This document shows, one piece after another, positions 47,087 to 58,812 of a DNA stretch of 64,000 bases. Position 1 is the stretch's first letter. Each line of letters starts with the position of its first letter. Origin of the DNA: Marchantia polymorpha subsp. ruderalis (Eukaryota; Streptophyta; Marchantiopsida; Marchantiales; Marchantiaceae); NCBI GenBank assembly GCA_037833965.1, contig AP031355.1, positions 12,487,501-12,551,500 of the forward strand, read 5' to 3'. The notes under the pieces are model-generated. The model was not told where the DNA came from and did no database searches. It saw nothing but the letters and a program-made list of their open reading frames with translations. The translations under genes were made by a program, and so were the position numbers.

Positions 47087-47578
47087 CTCCCCCGAGCGCG
47101 TGAATTCTCTCTCAAATCTTTCAAATCTCTCAAATCTTCAAATCTCTCTCAAATGTTTGAAGTTGGATTGTTTGTATTGTGTTTTTTAGCCTTTTGACCC
47201 TTTGGGTCCCACGGGCTTGATCTATTTACCATTTACCATTTACCATTATCTTCCGAGACAATTTCAATTTGTTCAAAGTTCCACCGTCACCTTCTGCGCA
47301 TTGTTGATGTCAAGCCGAAGGTCCTTGCACTCTAGCTCCTTCGGCGTTCAAAGATTCTCCTTCAGCCGAGGGCTTACTCAGCATGCGATTGATTTTGTGC
47401 CGCCAGAGTTGTCTTTAGCTCCCCGCGCGCTTGAATTCTCTCTCAAATCCCTTCTGAGACAATTCCAATTTGTCTCAAAGTTCCACCGTCACCTTTTGCG
47501 CATTGCTGATGTCAACCCGAAAGTCCTTGCACTCTAGCTCCTTTGGCGTACAAAGATTCTCCTCAGCCGAGTGCTTAC
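47049..47578 (-). repeat. Internal direct duplication in element copy 2
   Basis: A unit of about 200 bp starting GCATGCGATTGATTT occurs at 47381-47578 and again at 47049-47380. The second unit is split by the LINE tail at 47158-47247 and an adjacent CAAATCTCT-rich filler. Matching blocks include TTGAATTCTCTCTCAAAT, GTTCCACCGTCACCTT and CTTGCACTCTAGCTCCTT. The split shows that the LINE tail landed after the duplication formed or in one unit only. Confidence 0.75.
47158..47247 (+). mobile_element. 5'-truncated LINE 3' tail (copy c)
   Basis: This near-identical match to the last 90 bp of the LINE at 36.84 kb ends in three ACCATTT repeats. It is antisense to coiled-coil element copy 2, as the LINE piece in copy 1 is to that copy. 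Confidence 0.9.
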
Positions 47579-47779
47579 TCCAAAGTTCTGAACACTTCAA
47601 CTCCTTCACCCAAAGTTGCACAAGATAGCCGTCACAGTCCGGCACTCAGAAGTTAAGCTCGCCATTCTTTCTACTACCTCCGTAGCTGCTGTCACCTTCG
47701 CCTTCGTCCTACTACGCACTAATTCTACATATGATCCTGCTAACTCTGGCTCCGCGTACTTCGCCATCTTTCCATCTAA

Positions 47780-48166
47780 TTATCTGAGTAAGGAAACTAT
47801 CTTATCACTCAAAACATCATCTACATTATGTTCGGCCGTCTTCGGTTCCTCAGTAGAAGGCCCTTTGCCGTAGTCAAAATCGATTGTACCCGAAAACACT
47901 TGACGCGAAGGCATCACCGATTGCTCCGCGATAGTCTTTTCCACTTCCGCCACCACTCAATCTAGAAGTTCTTTGACCAAATTTGGCTCCACGGCCGGCT
48001 CTTCCAACTCTACATGCACATCCAAAGTTTCCTTACCCGTAGGTTGAAGATCTTCAGACGAATTTGCTGATGGTTGCTTCGAAGGCCGAAGACATTGACC
48101 CGAAGTCTCTGTCTCGGTCTCATCATCTCGTTCTCCTTCTTCCTTCAACGGACCATTCATGGGCAC
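47780..48166 (-). pseudogene. Acidic linker of coiled-coil element copy 2
   Basis: It reads SSEDLQPTGKETLDVHVELE, then a TAG at 47959-47957, and continues VEKTIAEQSVMPSRQVFSG and TIDFDYGKGPSTEEP to DDVLSDK. It aligns with 14879-15160 of copy 1. A highly acidic lead (ERDDETETETSG) precedes it. Confidence 0.6.
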
Positions 48167-48269
48167 GTCCGAAGGTCGCCACTATGGAGGCCAAAGGCTC
48201 TTTGCCGAAGGCCATTCGTCTTCTATTCTCGCATCTCCCACTTCCAATTCAACCCATTCCACCGAAGTC

Positions 48270-48625
48270 ACTTGATGTTGCGAAGTTGCTCCGCTACACT
48301 CTGTACTATACTCTTACTCTATCCATTGGTGTTGTGCCTTCATCATACTACAAGAATGCACGCTCGCTGTACTCATCTGCGTAGAAACTGGTCTTTTGGC
48401 CCGCAATCCTGCACGTCGACCCATCACCTCCGAAGCCAAAGACATTTTTAATTTCCGTCACTTCTTTGCTAGTCGTTCCTAAATGTCTTCGTCCGACTTG
48501 TCCACTTCGGCCGAAGGTGGTGCAGGTTTAATGTTGTTCTCCTTGCTAGCAACTTCATTCCCTCCCAACACTCCTTCGTTGTTTGCAATCTCTCTTTCAT
48601 GTAAATCTGTCATTGACTTTCTATG
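48270..48625 (-). pseudogene. Basic segment and linker of coiled-coil element copy 2
   Basis: It reads REIANNEGVLGGNEVASKEN, SAEVDKSDEDI, a stop, then LASEVMGRRAGLRAKRP and QMSTASVHS. Copy 1 has the same order with a stop at nearly the same place. The shared position of that stop may mean the two frames were joined by splicing in the ancestral gene. Confidence 0.55.
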
Positions 48626-49020
48626 ACAAGGTCATTTTGTTGTATTTGATTTCCTTCCATTCGCACAATCCGGTTGATCGCGTCGACGCATGATGCTGGA
48701 ATAAGATCCGCATCATGAACATGTACTCTCCTGCTGCTGCTCTTGATTGTACCTGAGCTGAACGAAATCAAATCGATGTTTTGCGACTTCCTAGATCATC
48801 GATCTTCCAAACAACTTTTTTTACGGATTAGACTCCATTGCTATCGAAGTACTTCAAACCCATGTCGACCAACTACATCGGTAATTATTTCTTTGAAATT
48901 GATGAGGGTTTTGTGTTCATGTGCCATTTCGTGATCACGCCGGATAGCGACATGGAGTTAGTTGCGACAGTTTTTCTATCGAATATTGATTCGATTCGCA
49001 AGTATGTCTTGTTCTCAAGA

Positions 49021-49062
49021 CGTCATCAATAGTCTGCACTAACGTGCAGAACATTGATGACG
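49021..49062. repeat. Two-step hairpin
   Basis: Outer arms CGTCATCAAT and ATTGATGACG (49021-49030, 49053-49062) and inner arms CTGCAC and GTGCAG (49034-49039, 49044-49049) are perfectly complementary. Confidence 0.75.
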
Positions 49063-49122
49063 TCACTTTGATTGACAATGTAAAGCTCCCTCGCGTTAAT
49101 GTGAAAACATTGTCCAACAAAA

Positions 49123-49150
49123 AACTAATGAACTCAGTTGTTCATTAGTT
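49123..49150. repeat. 11-bp inverted repeat
   Basis: AACTAATGAAC (49123-49133) and its complement (49140-49150) flank a 6-base loop. Confidence 0.8.
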
Positions 49151-49559
49151 GTCAAGTATTTTTTCATTCCTCCGGAGGAGCTTTTGTACTATCCGGACAT
49201 TCCTACCGATGAAGTCCATCATGAGGAGAAAGATACGCTATCCAAATCTGCTTCGAAGAAAACGAGTAAGAAAAAAGGTGCCGTCGAGGTTGTCAAATCC
49301 AAGAAATCAGGTCCTAGCGCCCTATTAAGCCAGTATCAATTTCACTTGGTTAGACATCAATCCTAATAGTTTTTAATAAAGATTGAAGATGTTAATGAAA
49401 CCTATGGATTAAATGAAGCGATCAGTGTTGTTTTGGAGTCAATCATATGATTATTCGTAGAGATTTCGGCTTTTTGCGAGACCTAGGGTTCTTGGATGAC
49501 ATGTATCGTTGCTAATAGGTTTAGTTGTCAATATGCAAGCGGTTTGTCGACATTTTTCG

Positions 49560-52500
49560 TGAGGCCAATATGTAAATACTCATCTCCATTTTTAACTAAC
49601 AGCAAATTATCATCAGCTTAAAATTTCAAATATCAACCTGAACAATGAATGTTCTCATATGTGACATATTCATTGTGAATGTGATGGTGTGCAACATATA
49701 AACAGTAATTCAGCTCAAAATATGTTAGAGAATTACATAAGAGTGTGTAGTTAGTAGATGTAATTGGGATTGATTTGCATGTTTGTAAATTTTTTTCAGT
49801 ACATGTCATACATTTGAAACTATTTATTCAGTAGATGTCATACATTTTAAACTATTTCAAAAGCTAAAGATCATTTCTTAGAGTTTATTGGGTACAAGTT
49901 AGTCTAACACATAATAGCCATTTCTCATGAAAGCTAGTCACATCGTGAAAGAGCATGTAAAAGTAAGATTTTGTAAAAGTATGTTTCACCATACTTTCCC
50001 AAAAAAAATTGTCACAATTCACCAAATGAATATATATATATATATATACTTACTTACTTACTTACTTACTTAGATACATATGCACACAAACACATCAATA
50101 GTCACCATCAAGTTACATTAGTTCGGACAACTTGCAACAAAAGAAATGAGAATCATTAGTTGAACACCAAAATTAAACAAAATGTATGTCACTTTTATTT
50201 TTTCAAGCACTATGTAATAAAAAATAAACATCATAATATGTAAAGCTGAAATTTGTATATTTATGATGTAAAATGGCATGTGATTTAGTTTGATTACAAA
50301 ATAATCTAGAAAAAATTTAAGATTCAATTTTAATTTTTTTCAATTTGAGATTAATCAATAAGAAACATGTACATATACATTCAATTACTAATTTTCTACT
50401 GCATATCAATTACGTCAAGAACATGAGTTATTCAAATTCGAAAATTTGTGTGAGGTTTTAAGTTGATAATTTAGATCATCATGAATGAGATACGCAACAA
50501 ACTATTGACGAGATGAATAATTACAATCCAACAAATTCCAGGAACAAAGTTTGTGAGTATGTCTTTTTGAAATACACATGCAAAAAATATTAAATGTTCA
50601 AATGCAAGAAAAAAATGAATATCAATATCTTGTTTTATTAATTTTTATTAATTTTGAGAAATGATCACATTTCAATATCATACCACAAATATTAACATCA
50701 TTTTTTCAACTGATATTTGTTAACATACAAGATGAAAAACATCAAATTATCAGATATATTTATATTTATTTATTTACCAACAATTTCAAATTTACACATG
50801 ATTAGATAGAATTGAGAATGAAAGCTGAAAAGTAATGTGAACTTATATATATAGTACTGATGTTATAGTTCTACATAGAGTAAAGTTTGAGGATAATAAT
50901 TTGTAAATTAAATTTGATTAATACATAAATAAATAATGATTCAAATTTCTTAATTCTACAACGTGATATCAATAATTTGATATATTATTAGATACTTATG
51001 TGAATTCTATGTCTATTAATAATCATTTTGGATTTTCTGGATTTTTAATCCAAAAAGATAATATTCCAAAAATATGCATGTCGTAAAGACTATGATTGAA
51101 AATTACATGGTTCATATTTCTGAGTCTACATAATCATCAGGCCACAAAGTGTTTTACTGAAGATTAGCATTTTACATAGAGCTTCCAAAAACACTCTTTT
51201 GTAATAATGAAAACTAAGTCTAGTTACTGAATACACTCGCTTAAGTACGCATCCCGTCTAAGTCCGCATTTTTCAGACGAAATGTTAAGGATCAAAATTC
51301 TTGAGGTCAAAGTTTTGATTAATGATGGTGATGCTAAAAAATTATGATAACTTGAAACGAATATTTGCATGTATGAGTCAACATGTTGATTTCTCACGAG
51401 AGATTAGCTCTCTCTTCCTTTTGGCACTCCGGTTGGATATCAATCTTTTAATAACTGCTTGAATTTGAGTCTACTAGTTTGCATCCTACTTCCTTTCCAT
51501 GCGTCTCGAACCCAGTTTCATCCTGAGAAGCCTTCACTGATATCAATCTTTACGGACTTACCAAAAAATCTTAAATTAACTGTCTCGATTAATCACTAAT
51601 CGAAATTTGTTCGATGTAGACGTTGTTGAGTAAGAACAGCACAAAATAATTGTAATAGAAATTGAGTCGGAAATTAGCGATACCTTTCTTTAACAATTGC
51701 CATACAAGGATTATTAATAATGTCAATGTTAACCTCTAAGCACAAGGTTTTATAGTTTTTTGAAGTGGGATTTTTTCCTTGTTATTAAGATCCTTTGACA
51801 ATAGTAAACATAGATATACTTCGACAGACATAGAAATCATAAGATGAGATATTACTAAAGTCTGCATCCCATACAAGTCCGCATCAACCTTTGCAGATCA
51901 AACTGTGTCCTTAAGCCAAGTCATACATACTTTATCACATAGATAAAGTCAATCAAGACTTAAAAATAATTGGAAATTGTTAGATGAGATCAACATTCCT
52001 TTTAGTTTCTTAATTTCAACACAAAATTACAAATCATAAATTAATATTATGAATTTGTAATTCTATATTTGTAATTATATGGTTTAAATTACTTTTCAAA
52101 TTGTAAGAATTTTTTATTCTCTACATATTTGAAATCTGTATAAAAAATATTAAATATATATTAGATAGCTATAATAAACACAATATAGCTACTTTGTAAT
52201 GATCTAAGTACTGTAGATTATCCATATATCACAACATTGCAATTTTCAATAAATTCACAATCTGTGTATGTTTATAACATAAAAATATTCCATAGAGAAG
52301 TTCACCAAATATGTTATTGTATAAAGATGCCTAAATTAGTGGATTGATTCATCCAAATTCTACTCGTTTTATCGAAGTAAGAGTTGAATCAAATTCCTAA
52401 ATTGCATTTTATGAAGAATTATCATAAAAATAAACATTAAGTTAAAACTTTAAAGGAAAAAAAAATCATAAATTCATAAAGTACATTTCAAAAGCAAAAC

Positions 52501-52980
52501 TCCAAGAAGTGACAAAAGTATTCTAGCATATAAGAGATGTTTTTTTTTTGTGGGAATGGTATATGGATGAATCAAGAGGAATAAAGAAGACTAGTACCGG
52601 ATCATCACAATGAACATGATGAATTTTAACATAAGAGATTTACCAAGTATGTAGCTAAACATGTCTACACGACAGGAATGTATCCTAACCTATATATGGA
52701 TCAAATTGACCAGTGCTAAATGCGGAGAAACCGTATGCACATTGATGAAAACAATGTTCAAGTAATATGGCAAAAATATGTGAAGATGCCATCAAAATTT
52801 CACAGGTTTTTAGCCATATAGAAATATGTAAAATATCAGTGGTTTCGGTAACATCTCAGTACACTTCAGATATTTTTACTATGTAGATAAGATGATATTC
52901 AAGAAGCATAAATAAAAAATTAATTAAATGTTGAACATAAATCCAAAGCGATTAGTGTAGACTATACCATGCCATGAAAT
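49560..52980. other. AT-rich gene desert
   Basis: About 3.4 kb of strongly AT-rich sequence holds only one ORF above 60 codons on either strand. Near-repeats of a GCATCCC-AAGTCCGCAT phrase occur at about 51248-51275 and 51862-51890. No transposon ends could be read with confidence. It may be old transposon debris or spacer. Confidence 0.6.
50031..50073. repeat. Compound microsatellite (TA)n then (CTTA)n
   Basis: About nine TA units are followed directly by six CTTA units. Length is likely to vary between individuals. Confidence 0.9.
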
Positions 52981-54087
52981 GAGCTATACCATGTAAAAGA
53001 AATTGTAACAGGCCATCGCTGAGTTATCCCAAATACAACTCTGCATCACGTACAGCGCAACTGCAGATTGTCGAATCTTAACAACTGAAACTCCGGGGAG
53101 AAGAAGAAGAAAATACGTGGAGTCGAACTTACGAACAGCCAACCGCGGCGCAGTGGAAAAGCAGAACGCAAAGCAACCGACGAGAGTGGAGTGTGCGGGA
53201 CGACGGCGACAGTAATAGGCAGCCTCTAACTTCTGGTCGAGGCATGTTCCTGTCCGTGCCTCTGACGATCCAGAGAAAGCAAAGCAACGGAACGGAAAGG
53301 CTAAATAACGACAAGCAGCAGCTCGTGGGCGTGGCCGGGCCATGGCGCCAAGATCCGGACAGGACAGTGCCTGGAGCTCTCCTGCTGAGAGAACGCTTTG
53401 GCTGGGCTTCCGTGCTGGATTCCTTCCCAAGGGAAGCTTGGCTTGACCGACTTGCTCACTGGCTGAATGACAGAGCGGCGGGTGAAGTCGAGTGAGTGGC
53501 AGAGGGAGTGGAGGGAGTGACAGATAGTCAGAACGACAGGTAGAGATAGGGAGGCTGCATATTCAGACGGAGCAGGAATGGTGATGGTTTAGACCAGAGG
53601 GAGCAGGAAGCGCAAGGACTCTCTCATGTTCATTTCTGCGAACGGATTGGTGTGGGTGGATTCTCTCATTGGCGCTTGCTTTCCTCTGGGAAGAAACGGA
53701 GGTCGGACGTCAGCGCCTTGGATTTCTCTCTATGCGAAAGAAGAAGACGGGTGGTGGTGCAGGAGGAGGATGTAAGAAACGTTCGCACTAGTGGGGAACA
53801 GCAGCCAGCACTCGTCCGTAACTTAGCCTGAAAAGTTAAAACACGAAAGCAGAGTAAGATTTTTATTCTATTGGGGGCGTCGAGGGCAATAGGGATTGTC
53901 GAGGTGGCCTAGCCTCTAGTGGGTCCGATCAACTTTGAAAAAAGGGAGGCAAGATATCAAAGGCAGGATTCAGCCTGTGGGATCCGTAAATTCGGTCTCG
54001 CTGTACGGAGGATTTTGGAGCTCTCGGTGATGGGTTGTGGCGGATTGATGGAGTTTTTTGTAGGGGTGTAGGAAAGTGTTGCCCCAT
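52981..54087 (+). promoter_or_regulatory. Upstream region of the DUF1749 gene
   Basis: Composition changes sharply at about 52.98 kb from AT-rich to GC-balanced with GA-rich tracts (GAGTGAGTGGCAGAGGGAG and similar near 53.49-53.55 kb). These tracts are typical of TATA-less plant promoters. The 5' UTR must end at ATG 54088. The ORFs here (for example 53430-52984 minus) show no domains. Confidence 0.4.
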
Positions 54088-57000
54088 ATGCAGAGTGGAG
54101 CACTTCCCGTGGGGGTTTCGGTGATGGCGCCTAAGGCGCATTTGGAGGGCACTCTCTTTAGATACGGTTCCAAAAGCGTTCAGGTAATTTCTTCTGAGAG
54201 CGATTGTTCAGTCTGCGATCGGATTTTTGCCTGTGTTTCCAAAATCGAGTAAGCATCGAGTCCAAAAACCACGATAGAAGAGCTTTGAAGTTCTGCAATT
54301 TAGAGGTACCAGCGAATTCTAGGGTGTTCGATTTAGAATCCATTTGACGTCAAGAGCTCGACATAATCTGTCGAATCCGTTTCCAAAAATGCCCGTTTGG
54401 AAATGTAATGCCAGATGAGTGAATACGACAGTGTGGCAATTTATCCAGTGTTTAACATTAAAGACCACTGCTCTAAATCGGTTGCCAGTGGACGTTCTCT
54501 GTATCATTGACCAGCTGAATAAAAGTCATATTTTGAAAATCGTTTACCTGTATTGCGTTCAAAACATGTTTAAACGTGGAGTGCATTCAGCGTAGATGCA
54601 TACACCGGCGAAATCTTTCCATGTCTGTCACTGAAACTACGTCGGCTCAGGAGTTGTACAAACAACTTGCCAACAACGCATCAGTTTGGAATATCTGCAG
54701 TTCACTACTTGAGGAAGGATGCTATGTGGACTCAGTAGTAGAGCATCTTGTTGCAGAAGGATAGAAACTTGAAGAACCAAAATAAGGCTCACTGTACGTG
54801 GCTACGAGCAGCAGATAGATACTTTCTATCCTCCCTGGTGTAGGTGTGAGCCGATGCTAAATTTGGATCCCTGATGATTAGGTGTAGAGTTCCTCCGTGG
54901 AAGCTAAGCGGGACTTACGCAAAGATGCTGAATGGTGGAATTTAACGGCCATGGGTATCCAGAAGGGAACCATAAGTCCAAAACTAGAAGGATTGAACTG
55001 GTTTTTCCGCAAAGCAGTGTCCCGAAGATATATGTATGTTCATCTTCAATGTAACATCCAAACTTCTTAATGTAGGCTGTGTAGCACATGATCGAACTCT
55101 GGAACTATGGAGATAGCCGTGGACATGTACCACAGCGTAGAAGCACGAAGAAAACCCGACATGGTGCTGATTATTCTTGACTTCCATGCAGACTTAGTAT
55201 CTCTCTGCTGCATCATTTAGGCTGCTCGTCGCTTCGAGAAGATAGAAACTACGAATAATTCTCGACGTCTCACTTATTAAAGCACAGGCACAAGTCTTTA
55301 ATTAGCGTCTCACCATTCTATGTTTTATTATGTTGATCGCAGCTCAGTTGATTGGGTTATGACTGAAGCTAGTACTTAGCTTGTCTTTTATCTTTTCTTC
55401 GATCCCAGAGATACTTCTTAAATTATGAGAGAGATCCTGCTCACTGTCAAATTGTCCTTTCTTCTTACTTCCTCTTTCATACCGCGTACCTCTTCCTTCT
55501 AATGCTATCTCGTCGTCTAGCACTATCACCCCTCAGCCAGGCCTCCAGGTGCATGTTCTTTAGGCTGTAATTGTCAATATTTTTAACAAAGTCTGAAGTT
55601 TTTTTTTTCTACTAACCTACTGTATGTGCTTAGAACTATGCTTCTTGTTTTTCACTGTTGTTTTCCACTTCAACTACGTCACTGGGTGCAACATAACGAT
55701 AATCGCTCTTATCTCACAGGTTGCGTTTCGGAGTGGTGATTTCAAGAAGCAAGTAATATTTTTAGGGGGTCTCACAGATGGCCTCCTTGCTACAGAGTAA
55801 GTACGCTATCAGACTCTGTACTATGAATTTTTTAACACATTCTTTGTACTTTTGCGGAGTGAATGTCAGCAGTGAGAGTCCTGCCTTCCTTTTTCCTCCC
55901 TGAATTTGAACTTTGGAGTTCCGAATTTGAAGGACAGTACTGTCGATCATATTCATGACTCGCTGGTTAGTATTCTGCATGGACTTGAGTGAGTGGTCAA
56001 CTTGGATTGCTGATAAAATGCTTATTGTCCATTGTACGGACAACTAATTTTTTCATCGACATCGGTGGTGCGACCATAGAGCACAGTTATAATTAGAGCT
56101 TTGCTTTTGAGAAGATCGAGAAACAGGGTAATGTGATCATACTTTGATCCTGTTATTCGTTTTTTTCAGCTATGTCAAACCCTTAGCAGATGCCCTTCTA
56201 GATGAGAAGTGGTCTCTCGTACAGCCGTTGCTGTCATCATCATACACTGGATATGGTCAGTCAAGTCTCATGCAGGTTCAACTCTCCACTCTCGCGCCTC
56301 ACGTTCAAACTTATCAGAAGGTGACCAGTTTCTATATGCTGCTTGATTTATAACATCAAGAGCAGGAACTGGCATATTCTTCCTTTTCATTTCAGCTGTT
56401 GTTCAGATTCAGGCTCATTTTGACCACATCTTCAGTGTTCAGTCGTTGTTGTCTGATTCCATGCTTATACTATTGGCTGTTTAGTCAAAGTCTGAAGGCT
56501 ATTAAGAGAAATTTAGACCTAACTTGTATTTGAACTCTTTGGACTTTCCAGGATACAGCGGAAATAGAGCAACTAATATATTTCCTTATAAATGAAGAAG
56601 CGTCCCAAGGAGTAATGCTGATGGGCCATAGCACTGGATGCCAGGTTTTCCCTCTCAACCACTAATGTATCATGTGTCTTAACGGGTGTGGCTCCCATCT
56701 ACTCAACGCACAAGGCATTATAGCTAATTCAGATGTGGATGGTTTATGTTTTGCTTCACTAAATTTGTCCTTAAATTGTGTACTTTAACTGTGTCTGCTA
56801 CAGAATATTGTTCACTATCTAAGAAGAGGAAGTAGTTGCTCGAAGGCTGTACGAGGAGCTATATTACAGGTATAATGAGAGACAGAAATCATTGCTCAAT
56901 CGTCACATATCTGGCTGTGTGAACTGTTGCTTGCTCTTTCATTCCTTGCTGCTGAGGTTCTTGCTAGTTGCTTCTGAATGTGAAAATCCTTGGACTTGGG

Positions 57001-58812
57001 AACTGTCTGCAGGCACCTGTTAGTGACAGAGAATATAGAGCTACGCTGCCTGAAACACCTGGTCTTCTCGATCTGGCTGAGATAATGATAAAGGAGGGAA
57101 AGGGAGAGGAACTGATGCCACGTGAAGCTGATCCTTGTGCTCCAATCAATGCCCTCAGGTTTTCAATTCTCCTATTAGACGTTACGTGTGAAATTTGTAC
57201 AGCATATGTATCTCTCTTCAAGAGACTTCAAGTACCATTTCTTAATTATAACAGGGCTTTGCAGTTGTTCTTACAGTTTCTCTCCTTTTTTACGTCTAAT
57301 GTCATACCGATTTCACACCTGGCTTTGATGATAGTATCAAGTCATACGTAAAAGCGTAGAATATTTAGGGGCAAGAAATTTTTCCAAAATATATCGAAGA
57401 TGGTTCAGTACGCTCGACGAGACATACTGTTGCGATCCTTGTATTGGCATTCGGGATGTCCTAAGTTAATTGGACACGTAACTAACCACCTAAGAATATT
57501 CTGATGGTCGTCATGTATATTTCAAGGCATCACCTTTACTCGTGAGCATGTTTTCTTTCTCCAGATATCGATCTTTGTGTGCGTTTCTTGGAGAGGACGA
57601 TATGTTCAGCTCCGATCTTACTGATGCACAGTTGAAGAACAGATTGGGTCATATGGAACGATTTCCTTGTCAGGTTTGCTCCCATAGCCTTCTTTTGATT
57701 GCTTGTCCAGTCTTACCTGCCACTTGTCTTGTCTTATGTTCCTCATTATCATGGATCAAACTGGAAGTAATTACCTTGGCCTTCTTTCAAGCTTTTGTAC
57801 AAGTGCACTAAAAAGCGTCAACCCAAAAGTTTACGTTACAGTCTTGCTCAGGATGTGAAGCCAAACTGTAATAGCACTTTGATGTATAGTCCTACAAAAA
57901 AACTAAAAAAGGGGGAATGTTTATGAGCTTGTGATGAAAGCCAAACTCGCAATTGAGGTTTTGTGTCAGAGCTCCTTGCCTCATGCGGATATAGGTCACG
58001 TTTAGGTTTCTACTTGAAAGCTTGAATGTGTGGGGTTGAAGTGGCAAGAAATGCTTTCGCTTGTTTAATGAAAAGTTGTTTTTAATCATCTATTGTCCCG
58101 TCTAACGTTGTAGGTGATATTCTCCATGAGAGATGAATATGTGCCAGACTATGTAGACAAGAAGGCACTTGTACAACGGTGAGATACCCACCTTCACTCC
58201 TTCTCTATATTCAACTCTAGGAGAAGTGTACGTTCATGTGCTTATCTTCTACACAGCTTTTACGATTTCCAAACGCCGTAGGTTTCAGATCTGAAGTATG
58301 CAAGACACATCGGACATCCATCTTGAATCCTTTTTGTTAATCCTGTTCCATTAGTGTCCAACCCTGGATCTGATTGGTAGATGCTGTAAATAATGTTATG
58401 CCCCGGAAGCTGACAAGTGGCCTATGATATCGGGGAGTACATTAAGAACAAACCGATGCCTTACGACAAATATACCGAAACCATTGTGTGGGGCTTTAGG
58501 CGACGTTCCTATTCCGAGTCAGACTCTGGAGAGGGAAGTGGTCGTCATGTAGTATGAAACCGTTCCCACAGTAAGGGAGGGTATTTGGGTAACCATCTTG
58601 TAAGAGAATTCTGAGTTTCGTAAGGTTCATGTTTGATCTTATGTTTCTTTCTCTTATATGTCAGGTTGTGCGTTGCTATGGGTGGGGCCGAGAAGGTTGA
58701 GATCCAGTGGGGTAATCACAGTCTTTCAAATCGTGTGCAAGATGCTGTCCGTGCAGTCGTCGATTTTGTTCGGAGAGAAGGGCCGAAAGGATGGGACGAT
58801 CCTTGGAAATAA
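54088..58812 (+). CDS. DUF1749 (UPF0613-type) alpha/beta hydrolase, nine exons
   Basis: Exons: 54088-54183, 55720-55796, 56170-56275, 56552-56644, 56804-56869, 57013-57158, 57565-57673, 58114-58178 and 58665-58812. All junctions are GT-AG, all phases match, and they encode 301 residues, the usual size. The start ATG 54088 is the first after an in-frame TAG. Motifs: LFRYGSKSVQ at the end of exon 1, QVIFLGGLTDGLLAT in exon 2, SSSYTGYGQSSL in exon 3, the nucleophile elbow GHSTGCQ in exon 4, RDEYVPDYVD (likely acid residue) in exon 8, and WGNHSLSN (likely catalytic His) in exon 9. The predicted role is a serine hydrolase or lipase-like enzyme; the substrate is unknown for the family. The 1.5-kb first intron is the longest. 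Everything looks intact, unlike most other genes in this window. Confidence 0.93.
54621..54764 (+). other. Small ORF inside intron 1 of the DUF1749 gene
   Basis: ATG 54621 opens 47 codons (YKQLANNASVWNIC, then EEGCYVDSVVEHLVAEG) ending at TAG 54762-54764. The peptide looks amphipathic and gene-like, but nothing else supports it. It could be an alternative exon, a transposon remnant or chance. Confidence 0.15.

Larger units (their letters stand above)
45992..48640 (-). mobile_element. Dispersed coiled-coil element, copy 2 (degenerate, inverted)
   Basis: On the minus strand this repeats copy 1 (about 14.17-16.67 kb) block by block, including the 3' untranslated part with GTGACATGTGT and ACCATTATGCTCCATT near the end. 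It lacks copy 1's N-terminal domain; similarity fades at about 48.63 kb. Its coiled-coil part is better preserved than in copy 1. It contains a LINE tail (47158-47247) and an internal duplication of roughly 200 bp. The two copies are inverted relative to each other, about 30 kb apart. Confidence 0.75.
48641..49560 (+). other. Short coding-like frames and hairpins
   Basis: A plus-strand frame at 48838-49032 (YIGNYFFEIDEGFVFMCHF) and another at 49184-49366 (YYPDIPTDEVHHEEKDTLSK, then a Lys-rich end) look like remnants of one nuclear or transposon protein. I cannot name it. Between them lie two hairpins. No splice pattern joins the pieces. Confidence 0.3.

Noticed and set aside
52984-53430. 148-codon minus-strand ORF upstream of the hydrolase gene
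   Set aside because: Arg/Ala/Cys-rich low-quality peptide in the probable promoter region; no domain.
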